5,630 nucleotides of DNA from RECO01 sp050485385 (GTDB lineage Bacteria > Pseudomonadota > Alphaproteobacteria > Geminicoccales > Geminicoccaceae). Of this stretch, positions 1-5,619 are shown one piece after another. The position numbers were made by a program, and so were the translations under genes. Under the pieces are notes generated by a model. That model ran no database searches. It had not been told where the DNA came from and saw nothing but the letters and a program-made list of their open reading frames with translations. Where the stretch lies: NCBI GenBank assembly GCA_050485385.1, contig JBJHBG010000175.1, positions 1-5,630 of the forward strand, written 5' to 3'. Numbering within the stretch: position 1 is the first letter of the stretch; every line of letters begins with the position of its first letter.

Positions 1-1288
1 GCCGCTCTAACACCGGGGTCCGCGGCGGGGTGTTGGGGGCGAGGTGCTCGAGCGGCACCGCGCAGTCCTCGACGAAGGAGACGGGCTTACCCTCGCCCTT
101 CATCGACATCATGATGTTGAGCCCGCCCTTCCGCACCTCCGTCAAGGCGGCCTGCCGGGCCGGCTCCATCAGATCGACCACGCCGCCCCACTTGGCCTCC
201 GGCCGGTCCCAGCCGAAGCCGAGATCGCCCATGAGCTGGGCGAGGCGGTCCAGGCGCCGGCGGTTCTCCGCGGCGTCTTCCGCGAACTCGACGATCAGGA
301 TCGCCGCCGGATCGCCCCGGACGACGTCGTCGACCGTCGCCCGGTACATGGGGATGTCGCGGGCGAGGCCGATCATCGTGCGGTCGACCAGCTCGATGGC
401 GATGGGCGCGAGCGTCACGAGGTGCTGGGCCGCGTCCATCGCCGCGTGGAACGAGCCGAAGTGGCAGACCCCCATGACCTTGGCGCCCAGGAGCGGCGAA
501 AGCTTCAGCTCGAGCTTGGTGGTGAAGGCGAGGGTGCCCTCGGAGCCGACCAGGAGATGGGCGAGGTTGTTGGTCGCACCGTCCGGCAGCAGCGTCTCCA
601 GCCCGTAGCCGCCGACGCGGCGCTGCACCTTCGGCGTGCGCGCCCGGATCTCGTCGGCCTCCTGGGCGCCGAGCGCCAGAAGATCGCGGAAGAGGCCGCC
701 GTCCGGCGTCGCCTCGTTGCGGGCGACGGCGGCCCGGTCCACCTCGCCGAAGTGGAGCGGCGTGCCGTCGGCGAGGATCGCGTCGAGGGCCAACACGTTG
801 TCGCGCATGGTGCCGTAGCGGAGCGAGCGGCCGCCGCACGAGTTGTTGCCGGCCATGCCGCCGAGGGTGGCCCGCGACGAGGTGGAAACGTCGACCGGGA
901 ACCAAAGGCCGTGCGGCTTCAACAGCCGGTTCAACTCGTCGAGCACGAGCCCCGGCTCGACCACGCAGCGGCGCCCCTCGACGTCGAGGTCCAACAAACG
1001 GTTCAGATGCTTGGAGGTGTCGACGACGAGGCCCGTGTTGACCGTCTGACCGGACTGCGACGTTCCGCCGCCCCTGGCGGTGACCGGCACGCCTTCCTCG
1101 CGCGCGACCTCCAGGACGGCCGGCACGTCGTCGGCCGTGGCCGCCACCACCACACCCCGCGGCATGACCTGATAGTGCGAGGCGTCGGTGGCGTAGCGCC
1201 CGCGCGTGAAGGCGTCGAACCGCACCTCGCCTCGGACGTGCCGGCGGAGCCGAGCTTCCAGGGGCGAGCGGACGGTGACGGCGGTCAT
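1..1288 (-). CDS. FAD-binding oxidoreductase, GlcD/D-lactate dehydrogenase-like, 3' end cut off by window edge
   Basis: The minus-strand frame starting at the ATG at 1288-1286 stays open to position 2, giving 429 N-terminal residues with no stop. Visible motifs fit the PCMH-type FAD domain of the glycolate oxidase GlcD / D-lactate dehydrogenase family: ARGGGTSQSGQ (residues 71-81, pyrophosphate-binding loop), VEPG (110-113), GGMAGNNSCGGRS (143-155), and VGSEGTL (247-253). Near the left edge are KGEGKPVSF and EDCAVPLEHLA, typical of the cap region. Such enzymes oxidise a 2-hydroxyacid to a 2-oxoacid and pass electrons to a quinone or partner protein. The subfamily with NNSCG and RYGTMRDN is often a long protein of roughly 950-1000 residues with a C-terminal Fe-S domain; whether this one has it cannot be seen. 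The C-terminal GEHGDG-type motif would lie beyond the edge. The ribosome-binding site is weak (only an AGAGAA-like stretch). The gene is divergent from the aminotransferase operon. The substrate is unknown; glycolate or D-lactate are guesses. The last 14 or so codons look degraded. Confidence 0.9.
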   Translation of the reverse strand, partial: MTAVTVRSPLEARLRRHVRGEVRFDAFTRGRYATDASHYQVMPRGVVVAATADDVPAVLEVAREEGVPVTARGGGTSQSGQTVNTGLVVDTSKHLNRLLDLDVEGRRCVVEPGLVLDELNRLLKPHGLWFPVDVSTSSRATLGGMAGNNSCGGRSLRYGTMRDNVLALDAILADGTPLHFGEVDRAAVARNEATPDGGLFRDLLALGAQEADEIRARTPKVQRRVGGYGLETLLPDGATNNLAHLLVGSEGTLAFTTKLELKLSPLLGAKVMGVCHFGSFHAAMDAAQHLVTLAPIAIELVDRTMIGLARDIPMYRATVDDVVRGDPAAILIVEFAEDAAENRRRLDRLAQLMGDLGFGWDRPEAKWGGVVDLMEPARQAALTEVRKGGLNIMMSMKGEGKPVSFVEDCAVPLEHLAPNTPPRTPVLER

Positions 1289-1340
1289 GGGCGTTCTCTG
1301 ATCGCGAGAGGGCTTGACGAAATTCTTAATGCATAATTCA

Positions 1341-1350
1341 TTGCGCGCAA
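1341..1350. promoter_or_regulatory. Perfect 10-bp palindrome, possible operator
   Basis: TTGCGCGCAA reads identically on both strands and lies just downstream of the AT-rich island in the divergent intergenic region. A dimeric transcription factor bound here could affect both genes. A palindrome of this length with GCGC at its core can occur by chance in such GC-rich DNA, and no regulator gene is visible in the window, so the operator role is inference. Confidence 0.3.
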
Positions 1351-1352
1351 GC

Positions 1353-1375
1353 GTGGGGTGCGGATCGTGCCCCAC
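1353..1375 (+). promoter_or_regulatory. Stem-loop in the aminotransferase leader
   Basis: GTGGGGTGC (1353-1361) can pair with GTGCCCCAC (1367-1375) around a five-base GGATC loop. This makes a 9-bp stem with seven Watson-Crick pairs and two adjacent G-U pairs. An alternative pairing of CGTGGG (1352-1357) with CCCACG (1375-1380) would compete with it. The hairpin ends five bases before the GGAGAG ribosome-binding site, so it could affect translation initiation or mRNA stability. There is no T tract, so it is not an ordinary terminator, and it does not match a riboswitch I recognise. Confidence 0.35.
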
Positions 1376-1394
1376 CCACGGGAGAGCGATCGAG

Positions 1395-2591
1395 ATGCGC
1401 AAGGCGGGCCGCCACTTCCTTCAGATTCCAGGCCCCACCAACGTGCCGGACCGGGTGCTCCGGGCGATGGACCATCCGACCATGGACCACCGCAGCCCCG
1501 AATTCGGCGAGCTGGGCCTGCGCGTGCTCGGGGGTGTCAAGCGCGTCTTCAAGTGCTCCGGCCCCGTCGTCATCTTCCCTGCCTCCGGTACCGGCGCTTG
1601 GGAGGCCGCCCTCGCCAACACCCTGTCGCCCGGCGACGAGGTGTTGATGTACGAGACCGGCCACTTCGCCCAACTCTGGCACAAGATGGCGCTCCGGCTC
1701 GGCGTGCAGCCGACCTTCGTCGAGGGCGACTGGCGCCATGGCATCGACGCGGCACGCATCGAGGAGCGCCTGCGCGCCGACAAGGGCCGCGCGATCAAGG
1801 CCGTCTGCGTCGTGCACAACGAGACCTCGACGGGCGTTGCCTCGCGCATCGACCGCGTGCGGCAGGCGATCGACGCCGCCGGCCACCCGGCGCTGCTCAT
1901 GGTCGACACCATCTCGTCGCTCGCCTCCATCGACTACCGCCACGACGAGTGGGGCGTCGACGTGACGGTCGGCGGCTCGCAGAAGGGGCTGATGCTGCCG
2001 CCGGGGCTGAGCTTCAACGCCCTGAGCCCGAAGGCCCTCGAGGCCGCCAAGTCGGCCAAGCTGCCGCGCGCCTTCTGGCACTGGGAGGAGATGATCGCCT
2101 CGAACGCCAAGGGCTACTTCCCCTACACGCCCGCGACCAACCTGCTCTACGGCCTCGCCGAGGCCATCGACCTGTTGGAAGCCGAAGGGCTCGACAACGT
2201 GTTCGCACGCCATGCCCGTCACGGTGCCGCGACCCGAAAGGCCGTCGAGGCGTGGGGGCTCGAGGTGTTCTGCCGGAACCCGGACCACTTTTCGGGTTCG
2301 CTCACGGCCGTGCTCATGCCCGAGGGTCACAGCGCCGACGGGTTGCGCAAGGTCATCCACGAGACCTTCGACATGTCGCTCGGCAACGGGCTGTCGAAGC
2401 TCGCGGACCGTGTGTTCCGCATCGGCCATCTGGGCGACTTCAACGACCTCATGCTGCTCGGCACCCTCTCCGGCGTCGAGATGGGCCTGAAGCTCGCGGG
2501 CGTGCCGCACCGTTCGGGCGGCGTGCAGGCGGCGATCGATCACCTCGCGGCAACGGCGAAGGGGGCCGAACCGGCGCGCCACGCCGCATGA
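1395..2591 (+). CDS. Class V PLP-dependent aminotransferase, serine--glyoxylate aminotransferase type
   Basis: The 398-residue product matches the usual length (about 400) of the serine--glyoxylate / alanine--glyoxylate aminotransferase family, which moves an amino group from serine, alanine or a related donor to glyoxylate, making glycine in the cytoplasm. Motifs in order: IPGPTNVP (11-18); ASGTGAWEA (63-71), the cofactor phosphate-binding loop; VVHNETSTG (139-147); MVDTISS (169-175), whose Asp171 should contact the pyridine nitrogen; GGSQKGLMLPPG (193-204) with Lys197 as the Schiff-base lysine; YFPYTPATNLLYGL (241-254); and FRIGHLGD (341-348) with Arg342 as the likely substrate-carboxylate arginine. 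All key residues are present. The ATG at 1395 is preferred because GGAGAG lies 8 bases upstream and the family starts here. An in-frame TTG at 1314 would add 27 non-family residues and cross promoter-like DNA. It is the first gene of the plus-strand cluster, 45 bases before the binding-protein start. An SgaA-type enzyme is most likely. The aspartate--glyoxylate enzyme BhcA belongs to the same family, so donor preference is not settled. Confidence 0.9.
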   Translation: MRKAGRHFLQIPGPTNVPDRVLRAMDHPTMDHRSPEFGELGLRVLGGVKRVFKCSGPVVIFPASGTGAWEAALANTLSPGDEVLMYETGHFAQLWHKMALRLGVQPTFVEGDWRHGIDAARIEERLRADKGRAIKAVCVVHNETSTGVASRIDRVRQAIDAAGHPALLMVDTISSLASIDYRHDEWGVDVTVGGSQKGLMLPPGLSFNALSPKALEAAKSAKLPRAFWHWEEMIASNAKGYFPYTPATNLLYGLAEAIDLLEAEGLDNVFARHARHGAATRKAVEAWGLEVFCRNPDHFSGSLTAVLMPEGHSADGLRKVIHETFDMSLGNGLSKLADRVFRIGHLGDFNDLMLLGTLSGVEMGLKLAGVPHRSGGVQAAIDHLAATAKGAEPARHAA

Positions 2592-2598
2592 CGTGACG

Positions 2599-2616
2599 GG
2601 CGGTCACAGAACCGCC
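2599..2616 (+). promoter_or_regulatory. Short hairpin between aminotransferase and binding-protein genes
   Basis: GGCGGT (2599-2604) and ACCGCC (2611-2616) form a perfect 6-bp stem with a CACAGA loop. It lies in the 45-base gap, directly before the ribosome-binding site of the TRAP binding-protein gene. No T tract follows, so a terminator is unlikely. It might mark an mRNA processing or stability point, but stems this short arise often by chance at this base composition. Confidence 0.25.
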
Positions 2617-2621
2617 GAACC

Positions 2622-2628
2622 AGGGAGG
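2622..2628 (+). promoter_or_regulatory. Ribosome-binding site that decides the dctP start
   Basis: AGGGAGG is the strongest Shine-Dalgarno-like sequence at any gene start in the window. Two in-frame ATG codons follow: 2631, only two bases after it, and 2637, eight bases after it. Eight bases is a normal spacing and two is too tight, so 2637 is the better start. A strong site here fits the high output usually needed for a binding protein. Confidence 0.65.
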
Positions 2629-2636
2629 CCATGACC

Positions 2637-3617
2637 ATGCTTACGCCTTTGCGCCTGTTTGCGGCGGCCGCACTCGCCGTCGCCGTCGCCCATCCCGCCG
2701 CCGCCCAACGCCAGATCACCTTGGGCCATGTCGGCGGCCCGACCTCGCTGTTCCAGGTGTCGGCCGAGCACTTCGCCGAACAGGCCAACGCGCGCCTCGG
2801 CGACGAGTGGGAGGTGGTGGTCTACCACTCCAGCCAGCTCGGCAACGACAGCGAACTGCTGCAGAAGCTCCGCCTCGGCACCGTCCACCTGGCACTGCCG
2901 TCGACCATCATGTCGTCGGTCGCCGACGAGTTCGGCCTGTTCGAGCTGCCCTATCTCGTCCGCGACCGCGAGCACATGATGCGGATCGAGGAGGAGCTCT
3001 TCTGGCCGACCTTGAACCCCATCCTCGAGGCGCAGGGCTTCAACGTCCTCGCGGTGTGGGAGAACGGCTTTCGCCACATCACCAACAACCTGCGGCCCAT
3101 CGTCGGCCCAGACGACCTCCAGGGCGTCAAGCTGAGGACGCCGAGCGGGGCATGGCGCGTCCGCATGTTCGAGGCCTATGGCGCCAGCCCCTCGCCGATG
3201 GAGCTGTCGGAGGTGTTCATGGCCCTGCAGACCGGCGTCATGGACGGCCAGGAGAACCCGCTGGCCCAGATTGCCGGCCAGCGCTTCCAGGAGGTCCAGC
3301 GCTATCTGTCGATGACCGGCCACGTCTACACCCCGGCCTATCTGACGGCCGGTACCGCCTTCGGCCGGCTGCCCGAGGACGTGCAGCAGACCCTGATCGA
3401 GGTGGCGCGGGAGACGCAGGCCTACGTCTACGAGCAGGCCGCCCGCATGGACGAGGAACTGGTCGACGTCATCACCGCCGCCGGCACCCAGGTGAACGAG
3501 GCCGACAAGGACGCCTTCATCGAGGCGTCGCGGCCGGTCTACGAGGCGTTCGCCGCCGAGGTCGAGGGCGCCCAGGCGCTCATCGACCAGGCCATCGCCC
3601 TCGGCGCCGGCTCCTGA
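2637..3617 (+). CDS. dctP: TRAP transporter substrate-binding protein (DctP family)
   Basis: This is the periplasmic binding protein of a tripartite ATP-independent (TRAP) transporter; it captures an organic acid and delivers it to the membrane subunits encoded next. The 326-residue product has a typical family length. Residues 1-23 form a signal peptide: a short n-region with Arg6, an Ala/Val-rich core, and PAAA before Gln24, so cleavage is expected after Ala23. The mature part shows DctP hallmarks: QLGND (67-71), ENGFRHITNN (142-151), LQGVKLRTP (161-169), where Arg167 is the expected carboxylate-binding arginine, and LQTGVMDGQENPL (197-209) with Asn207. The C-terminus is a long helix-rich segment. 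The start at 2637 is chosen from ribosome-binding-site spacing; an ATG at 2631 would add two residues. dctP is used as a family name: the ligand need not be a C4-dicarboxylate, and the neighbouring genes suggest a 2-hydroxyacid or 2-oxoacid. Confidence 0.95.
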   Translation: MLTPLRLFAAAALAVAVAHPAAAQRQITLGHVGGPTSLFQVSAEHFAEQANARLGDEWEVVVYHSSQLGNDSELLQKLRLGTVHLALPSTIMSSVADEFGLFELPYLVRDREHMMRIEEELFWPTLNPILEAQGFNVLAVWENGFRHITNNLRPIVGPDDLQGVKLRTPSGAWRVRMFEAYGASPSPMELSEVFMALQTGVMDGQENPLAQIAGQRFQEVQRYLSMTGHVYTPAYLTAGTAFGRLPEDVQQTLIEVARETQAYVYEQAARMDEELVDVITAAGTQVNEADKDAFIEASRPVYEAFAAEVEGAQALIDQAIALGAGS

Positions 3618-3631
3618 CCGCGTGACCTGAC

Positions 3632-3658
3632 GGGGGTGCCGAAGGCGCCGGCACCCCC
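3632..3658 (+). promoter_or_regulatory. Strong stem-loop between dctP and dctQ
   Basis: GGGGGTGCCG (3632-3641) and CGGCACCCCC (3649-3658) form a perfect, very GC-rich 10-bp stem with a seven-base loop. It begins 15 bases after the dctP stop codon and ends 24 bases before the dctQ start. No T tract follows, so full intrinsic termination is unlikely. A stem-loop in this place is a recognised feature of some dctPQM operons. It is thought to shield upstream mRNA or reduce read-through so that the binding protein is made in excess over the permeases. The structure is seen directly; the role is inferred. Confidence 0.7.
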
Positions 3659-3670
3659 AGCCCTGACCAT

Positions 3671-3674
3671 GGAG
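3671..3674 (+). promoter_or_regulatory. Ribosome-binding site supporting the GTG start of dctQ
   Basis: GGAG lies eight bases before the GTG at 3683. No in-frame ATG with a comparable upstream site is available near the start of the conserved protein, so the GTG start is well supported. The nearest ATG (3669) is in another frame and reaches a stop after six codons. Confidence 0.6.
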
Positions 3675-3682
3675 CGATCACG

Positions 3683-4264
3683 GTGCTGAAGCGGGTGTCG
3701 CGAGTGCTCGAGGTGGCGCTCGCCTTCTTTTCCGGCGTGCTCCTGGTGCTGCTGACGGCCATCGTCGTCTATGCCGTGGCTTGGCGCTATCTCGGCGGCG
3801 CCTCGCCCCGCTGGTACGACGAGGTCGCCTCCATCCTCCTGGTCTGGCTCACCTACTACGCGGGTGCCCTGACCGCCCTGAAGCGCGGCCACATCGCGGT
3901 CGACAGCGTGGTCCTGGCCCTGCCGGAACGCTGGCGCGTCGTCGCCGCGTATTTCGCCGAGGCCGTCACCATCGCCTTCTTCGCGGTGCTCGCCTGGGCC
4001 GGCATGATCGTCCTCGACGTCCTGAGCGGCCTCAGCCTCATCTCGCTCCGCTGGGTGCCCTTGACGCTCGCGCAGTCGGTCATCCCCATCGGCGCTGTCC
4101 TCTTAATCGTCGCCCAGCTTCTCAGCCTGCCCGAACACATGGCCAAGGTGCGCGCCGGGATCTCCAAGGAACAGGAGGAGATCGACCAGGCACTCGCCGA
4201 GGCCGAACGCATCGAGCGCGAGCACCAGGGCGTGCTGCCGGGCACGGCGGAGGCGCGGCGATGA
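3683..4264 (+). CDS. dctQ: TRAP transporter small permease (DctQ family)
   Basis: This is the small inner-membrane subunit of the TRAP transporter, which partners the large permease and helps dock the loaded binding protein. The product is 193 residues with four hydrophobic segments (about 11-33, 46-66, 88-110 and 126-148), as in the family. Conserved features include RY (35-36) at the end of helix 1, PRWYDEVASILLVWLTYYAG (42-61) and the KRGHIAVD region (67-74). A charged, Glu/Ala-rich tail of about 40 residues (155-193) looks helical or coiled-coil-like and should be cytoplasmic. It is longer than the core fold needs. Translation starts at GTG with a GGAG site eight bases upstream. The stop overlaps the next gene's start as ATGA, so translation of the two permeases is probably coupled. 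dctQ is a family name; the ligand is unknown. Confidence 0.93.
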   Translation: MLKRVSRVLEVALAFFSGVLLVLLTAIVVYAVAWRYLGGASPRWYDEVASILLVWLTYYAGALTALKRGHIAVDSVVLALPERWRVVAAYFAEAVTIAFFAVLAWAGMIVLDVLSGLSLISLRWVPLTLAQSVIPIGAVLLIVAQLLSLPEHMAKVRAGISKEQEEIDQALAEAERIEREHQGVLPGTAEARR

Positions 4265-5544
4265 TCATCCTCTTGATGTTGGTGGGCCTGATCGCCCTCA
4301 TCCTCCTGGGCGTGCCCATTGCCGTAGCACTCGGCACCGTCGGCGTCGTCGCCATGCTCGGCACCATGGGCATGGACATCCTGCCCAACGTCGCGCTCGC
4401 CATGTACGAGGGTGCCCGCAGCTTCCCGCTGCTCGCCATCCCCATGTTCATCCTGGCCGGCGCCCTGATGAACGCGTCCTCGATCTCCCGCCGCCTGTTC
4501 GCGTTCGCCTCGGCGCTCCTGGGCTTCATCCGCGGCGGCCTCGCCATGGTGAACGTCGGCGTCTCGATGTTCTTCTCGGAACTCTCCGGCTCGGCCGTGG
4601 CGGGCGTCGCCGCCACCGCACCCGTCCTCATCCCGGCGATGCACAAGCGCGGCTACCCGCGCCCCTTCACCGCCGCCGTCACCTCGTCCTCGGCGACCCT
4701 CGCCATCATCCTGCCGCCGTCGATCCCGATGATCCTCTACGGCGTCATGGCCGAGGTCTCCATCGTCCAGTTGTTCGTCGCCGGCATCGTGCCCGGCCTC
4801 CTCACCGGCTTCCTCATGATGGCGCTCTGCTACTACTTCGCCCGCCGCTACGACTGGCCGGTCGAGGAAGTGTTCCAGTGGAAGCGCCTGCGCCAGACGG
4901 GCAAGGAGGCCGCCTGGGCGCTGCTGCTGCCCCTCATCATCCTCGGCGGCATCTTCGGCGGCATCGTCACCGCGACCGAGGGCGCTGCCCTCGCCGTGGT
5001 CGCGGCCCTCTTCATCGGCGGCGTGATCTACCGCGACCTCGACTTGCGCTTTCTCTCCAACGCCATCGTGGAGGGCTCGACCCAGACGGCCGTCGTGATG
5101 CTGCTGGTAGCATCCTCCGCCCTGGTCGGTGTCTACCTCACCGAAATGCGCCTGCCGCAGCAACTGGCAGGGCTGATCCTGGCGATGACCGAGAACAAAT
5201 ACGCCATCCTGGCGCTGCTCAACGTGTTCTTCCTCGTCATCGGCCTCTTCCTGCACTCGGCGGCAGCCATCATCCTCGTCGTGCCGGTGGTCATGCCCCT
5301 GATCCTCGCCGCCGGCATCGACCCCATCCACTTCGGCGTCGTCCTCTGCCTCAACCTCTCCATCGGCCAACAGACCCCACCCGTCGCCAGCGTGCTGGTC
5401 ACCACCTGCGCCATCGCCAAGGCCGACATCTGGGAAGTCACCCGCGCCAACCTCCCCTTCATCGCCCTCCTGGTCGTCGTCCTCCTCCTCTGCACCTACG
5501 TCCCGGCCATCCCCATGGTCCTGGTCGAGTTCTTCTATCGCTGA
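4261..5544 (+). CDS. dctM: TRAP transporter large permease (DctM family)
   Basis: This large inner-membrane subunit carries the transport path and couples uptake, usually to a sodium gradient, in the ion transporter superfamily. The 427-residue product matches the usual DctM length of about 425-430. It is hydrophobic along nearly its whole length, consistent with 11-12 membrane segments plus re-entrant loops. Recognisable motifs are LLGVPIAVALG (15-25), IPMFILAGALMN (60-71), FFSELSGSAVAGVAATAP (104-121), SSSATLAIILPPSIPMILYG, TATEGAALAVVAA, LHSAAAIILVVPVVMPL, and NLSIGQQTPPVASVL. The duplicated SGS-type and G-x-x-TPP-type elements are those expected around the ion and substrate sites. The start is the ATG at 4261, which overlaps the dctQ stop by four bases; the same frame is open upstream, but that stretch only shadows dctQ. 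It is the last gene of the visible cluster. No clear terminator follows before the G run. Confidence 0.95.
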   Translation: MIILLMLVGLIALILLGVPIAVALGTVGVVAMLGTMGMDILPNVALAMYEGARSFPLLAIPMFILAGALMNASSISRRLFAFASALLGFIRGGLAMVNVGVSMFFSELSGSAVAGVAATAPVLIPAMHKRGYPRPFTAAVTSSSATLAIILPPSIPMILYGVMAEVSIVQLFVAGIVPGLLTGFLMMALCYYFARRYDWPVEEVFQWKRLRQTGKEAAWALLLPLIILGGIFGGIVTATEGAALAVVAALFIGGVIYRDLDLRFLSNAIVEGSTQTAVVMLLVASSALVGVYLTEMRLPQQLAGLILAMTENKYAILALLNVFFLVIGLFLHSAAAIILVVPVVMPLILAAGIDPIHFGVVLCLNLSIGQQTPPVASVLVTTCAIAKADIWEVTRANLPFIALLVVVLLLCTYVPAIPMVLVEFFYR

Positions 5545-5569
5545 AGTGTCCTCGTAACCTCCTTTTCGT

Positions 5570-5590
5570 GGGGGGGGGGGGGGGGGGGGG
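5570..5590 (+). repeat. Homopolymer run of 21 G
   Basis: Twenty-one consecutive G follow the dctM stop codon by 25 bases. Nothing else in the window approaches this length of homopolymer. It could be a slippage-prone natural tract in an intergenic region, but false G calls at the end of a short-read contig are at least as likely. Sequence to its right should be treated with caution. Confidence 0.9.
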
Positions 5591-5599
5591 CGGGCGGCC

Positions 5600-5619
5600 C
5601 CCACACGGAGAGGTGTGGG
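5600..5619. other. 7-bp hairpin after the transporter operon
   Basis: CCCACAC (5600-5606) and GTGTGGG (5613-5619) are perfect inverted repeats around a GGAGAG loop. The position after dctM would suit a transcription terminator or an operator of a following gene, but no T tract follows. The adjacent G run also makes this stretch unreliable. I cannot assign a role. Confidence 0.3.

Larger units (their letters stand above)
1289..1394. promoter_or_regulatory. Divergent intergenic control region
   Basis: These 106 bases separate the start codons of the minus-strand oxidase and the plus-strand aminotransferase, so promoters for both must lie here or inside the genes. An AT-rich island at 1317-1343 stands out from the GC-rich surroundings. 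It carries two AATTC direct repeats (1321-1325 and 1335-1339, 14 bases apart) around an ATGCAT palindrome (1329-1334). TTGACG at 1314-1319 is a good -35 candidate for the plus strand. The best -10-like hexamer, CATAAT at 1332-1337, is too close (12-base spacer), and at a 17-base spacer there is only a weak TTCATT. For the minus strand, TTGCGC (1350-1345) with AAGAAT 17 bases on is a weak candidate pair. GGAGAG at 1381-1386 is the likely ribosome-binding site of the aminotransferase, 8 bases before its ATG. Promoter assignment is tentative; the location is secure. Confidence 0.5.

Noticed and set aside
87..905. Minus-strand open frame of 272 codons within the oxidase gene
   Set aside because: It is out of register with the real minus-strand frame (which starts at 1288) and gives an Arg/Gly/Pro-rich translation typical of frame-shifted GC-rich coding DNA.
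44..1336. Plus-strand open frame of 430 codons across the oxidase gene
   Set aside because: It is a shadow of the minus-strand oxidase: its translation is low-complexity His/Arg/Val/Glu-rich and has no domain motif, while the opposite frame has clear flavoprotein motifs.
1314..1394. N-terminal extension of the aminotransferase from an in-frame TTG
   Set aside because: The 27 extra residues do not resemble the family, the region is promoter-like and AT-rich, and the ATG at 1395 has a properly spaced ribosome-binding site.
1338..2582. Minus-strand open frame of 414 codons opposite the aminotransferase
   Set aside because: It has no recognisable motif and lies fully antisense to a gene with all catalytic residues intact.
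3669..3689. Six-codon open frame overlapping the dctQ start (possible leader peptide)
   Set aside because: There is no ribosome-binding site upstream of its ATG, the GGAG nearby serves the GTG at 3683, and the peptide has no control-codon pattern.
3856..5604. Minus-strand open frame of 582 codons opposite dctQ and dctM
   Set aside because: Its Asp/Glu/Gly/His-rich repetitive translation is what the complement of hydrophobic membrane-protein codons gives. It also begins inside the doubtful poly-G and hairpin area.
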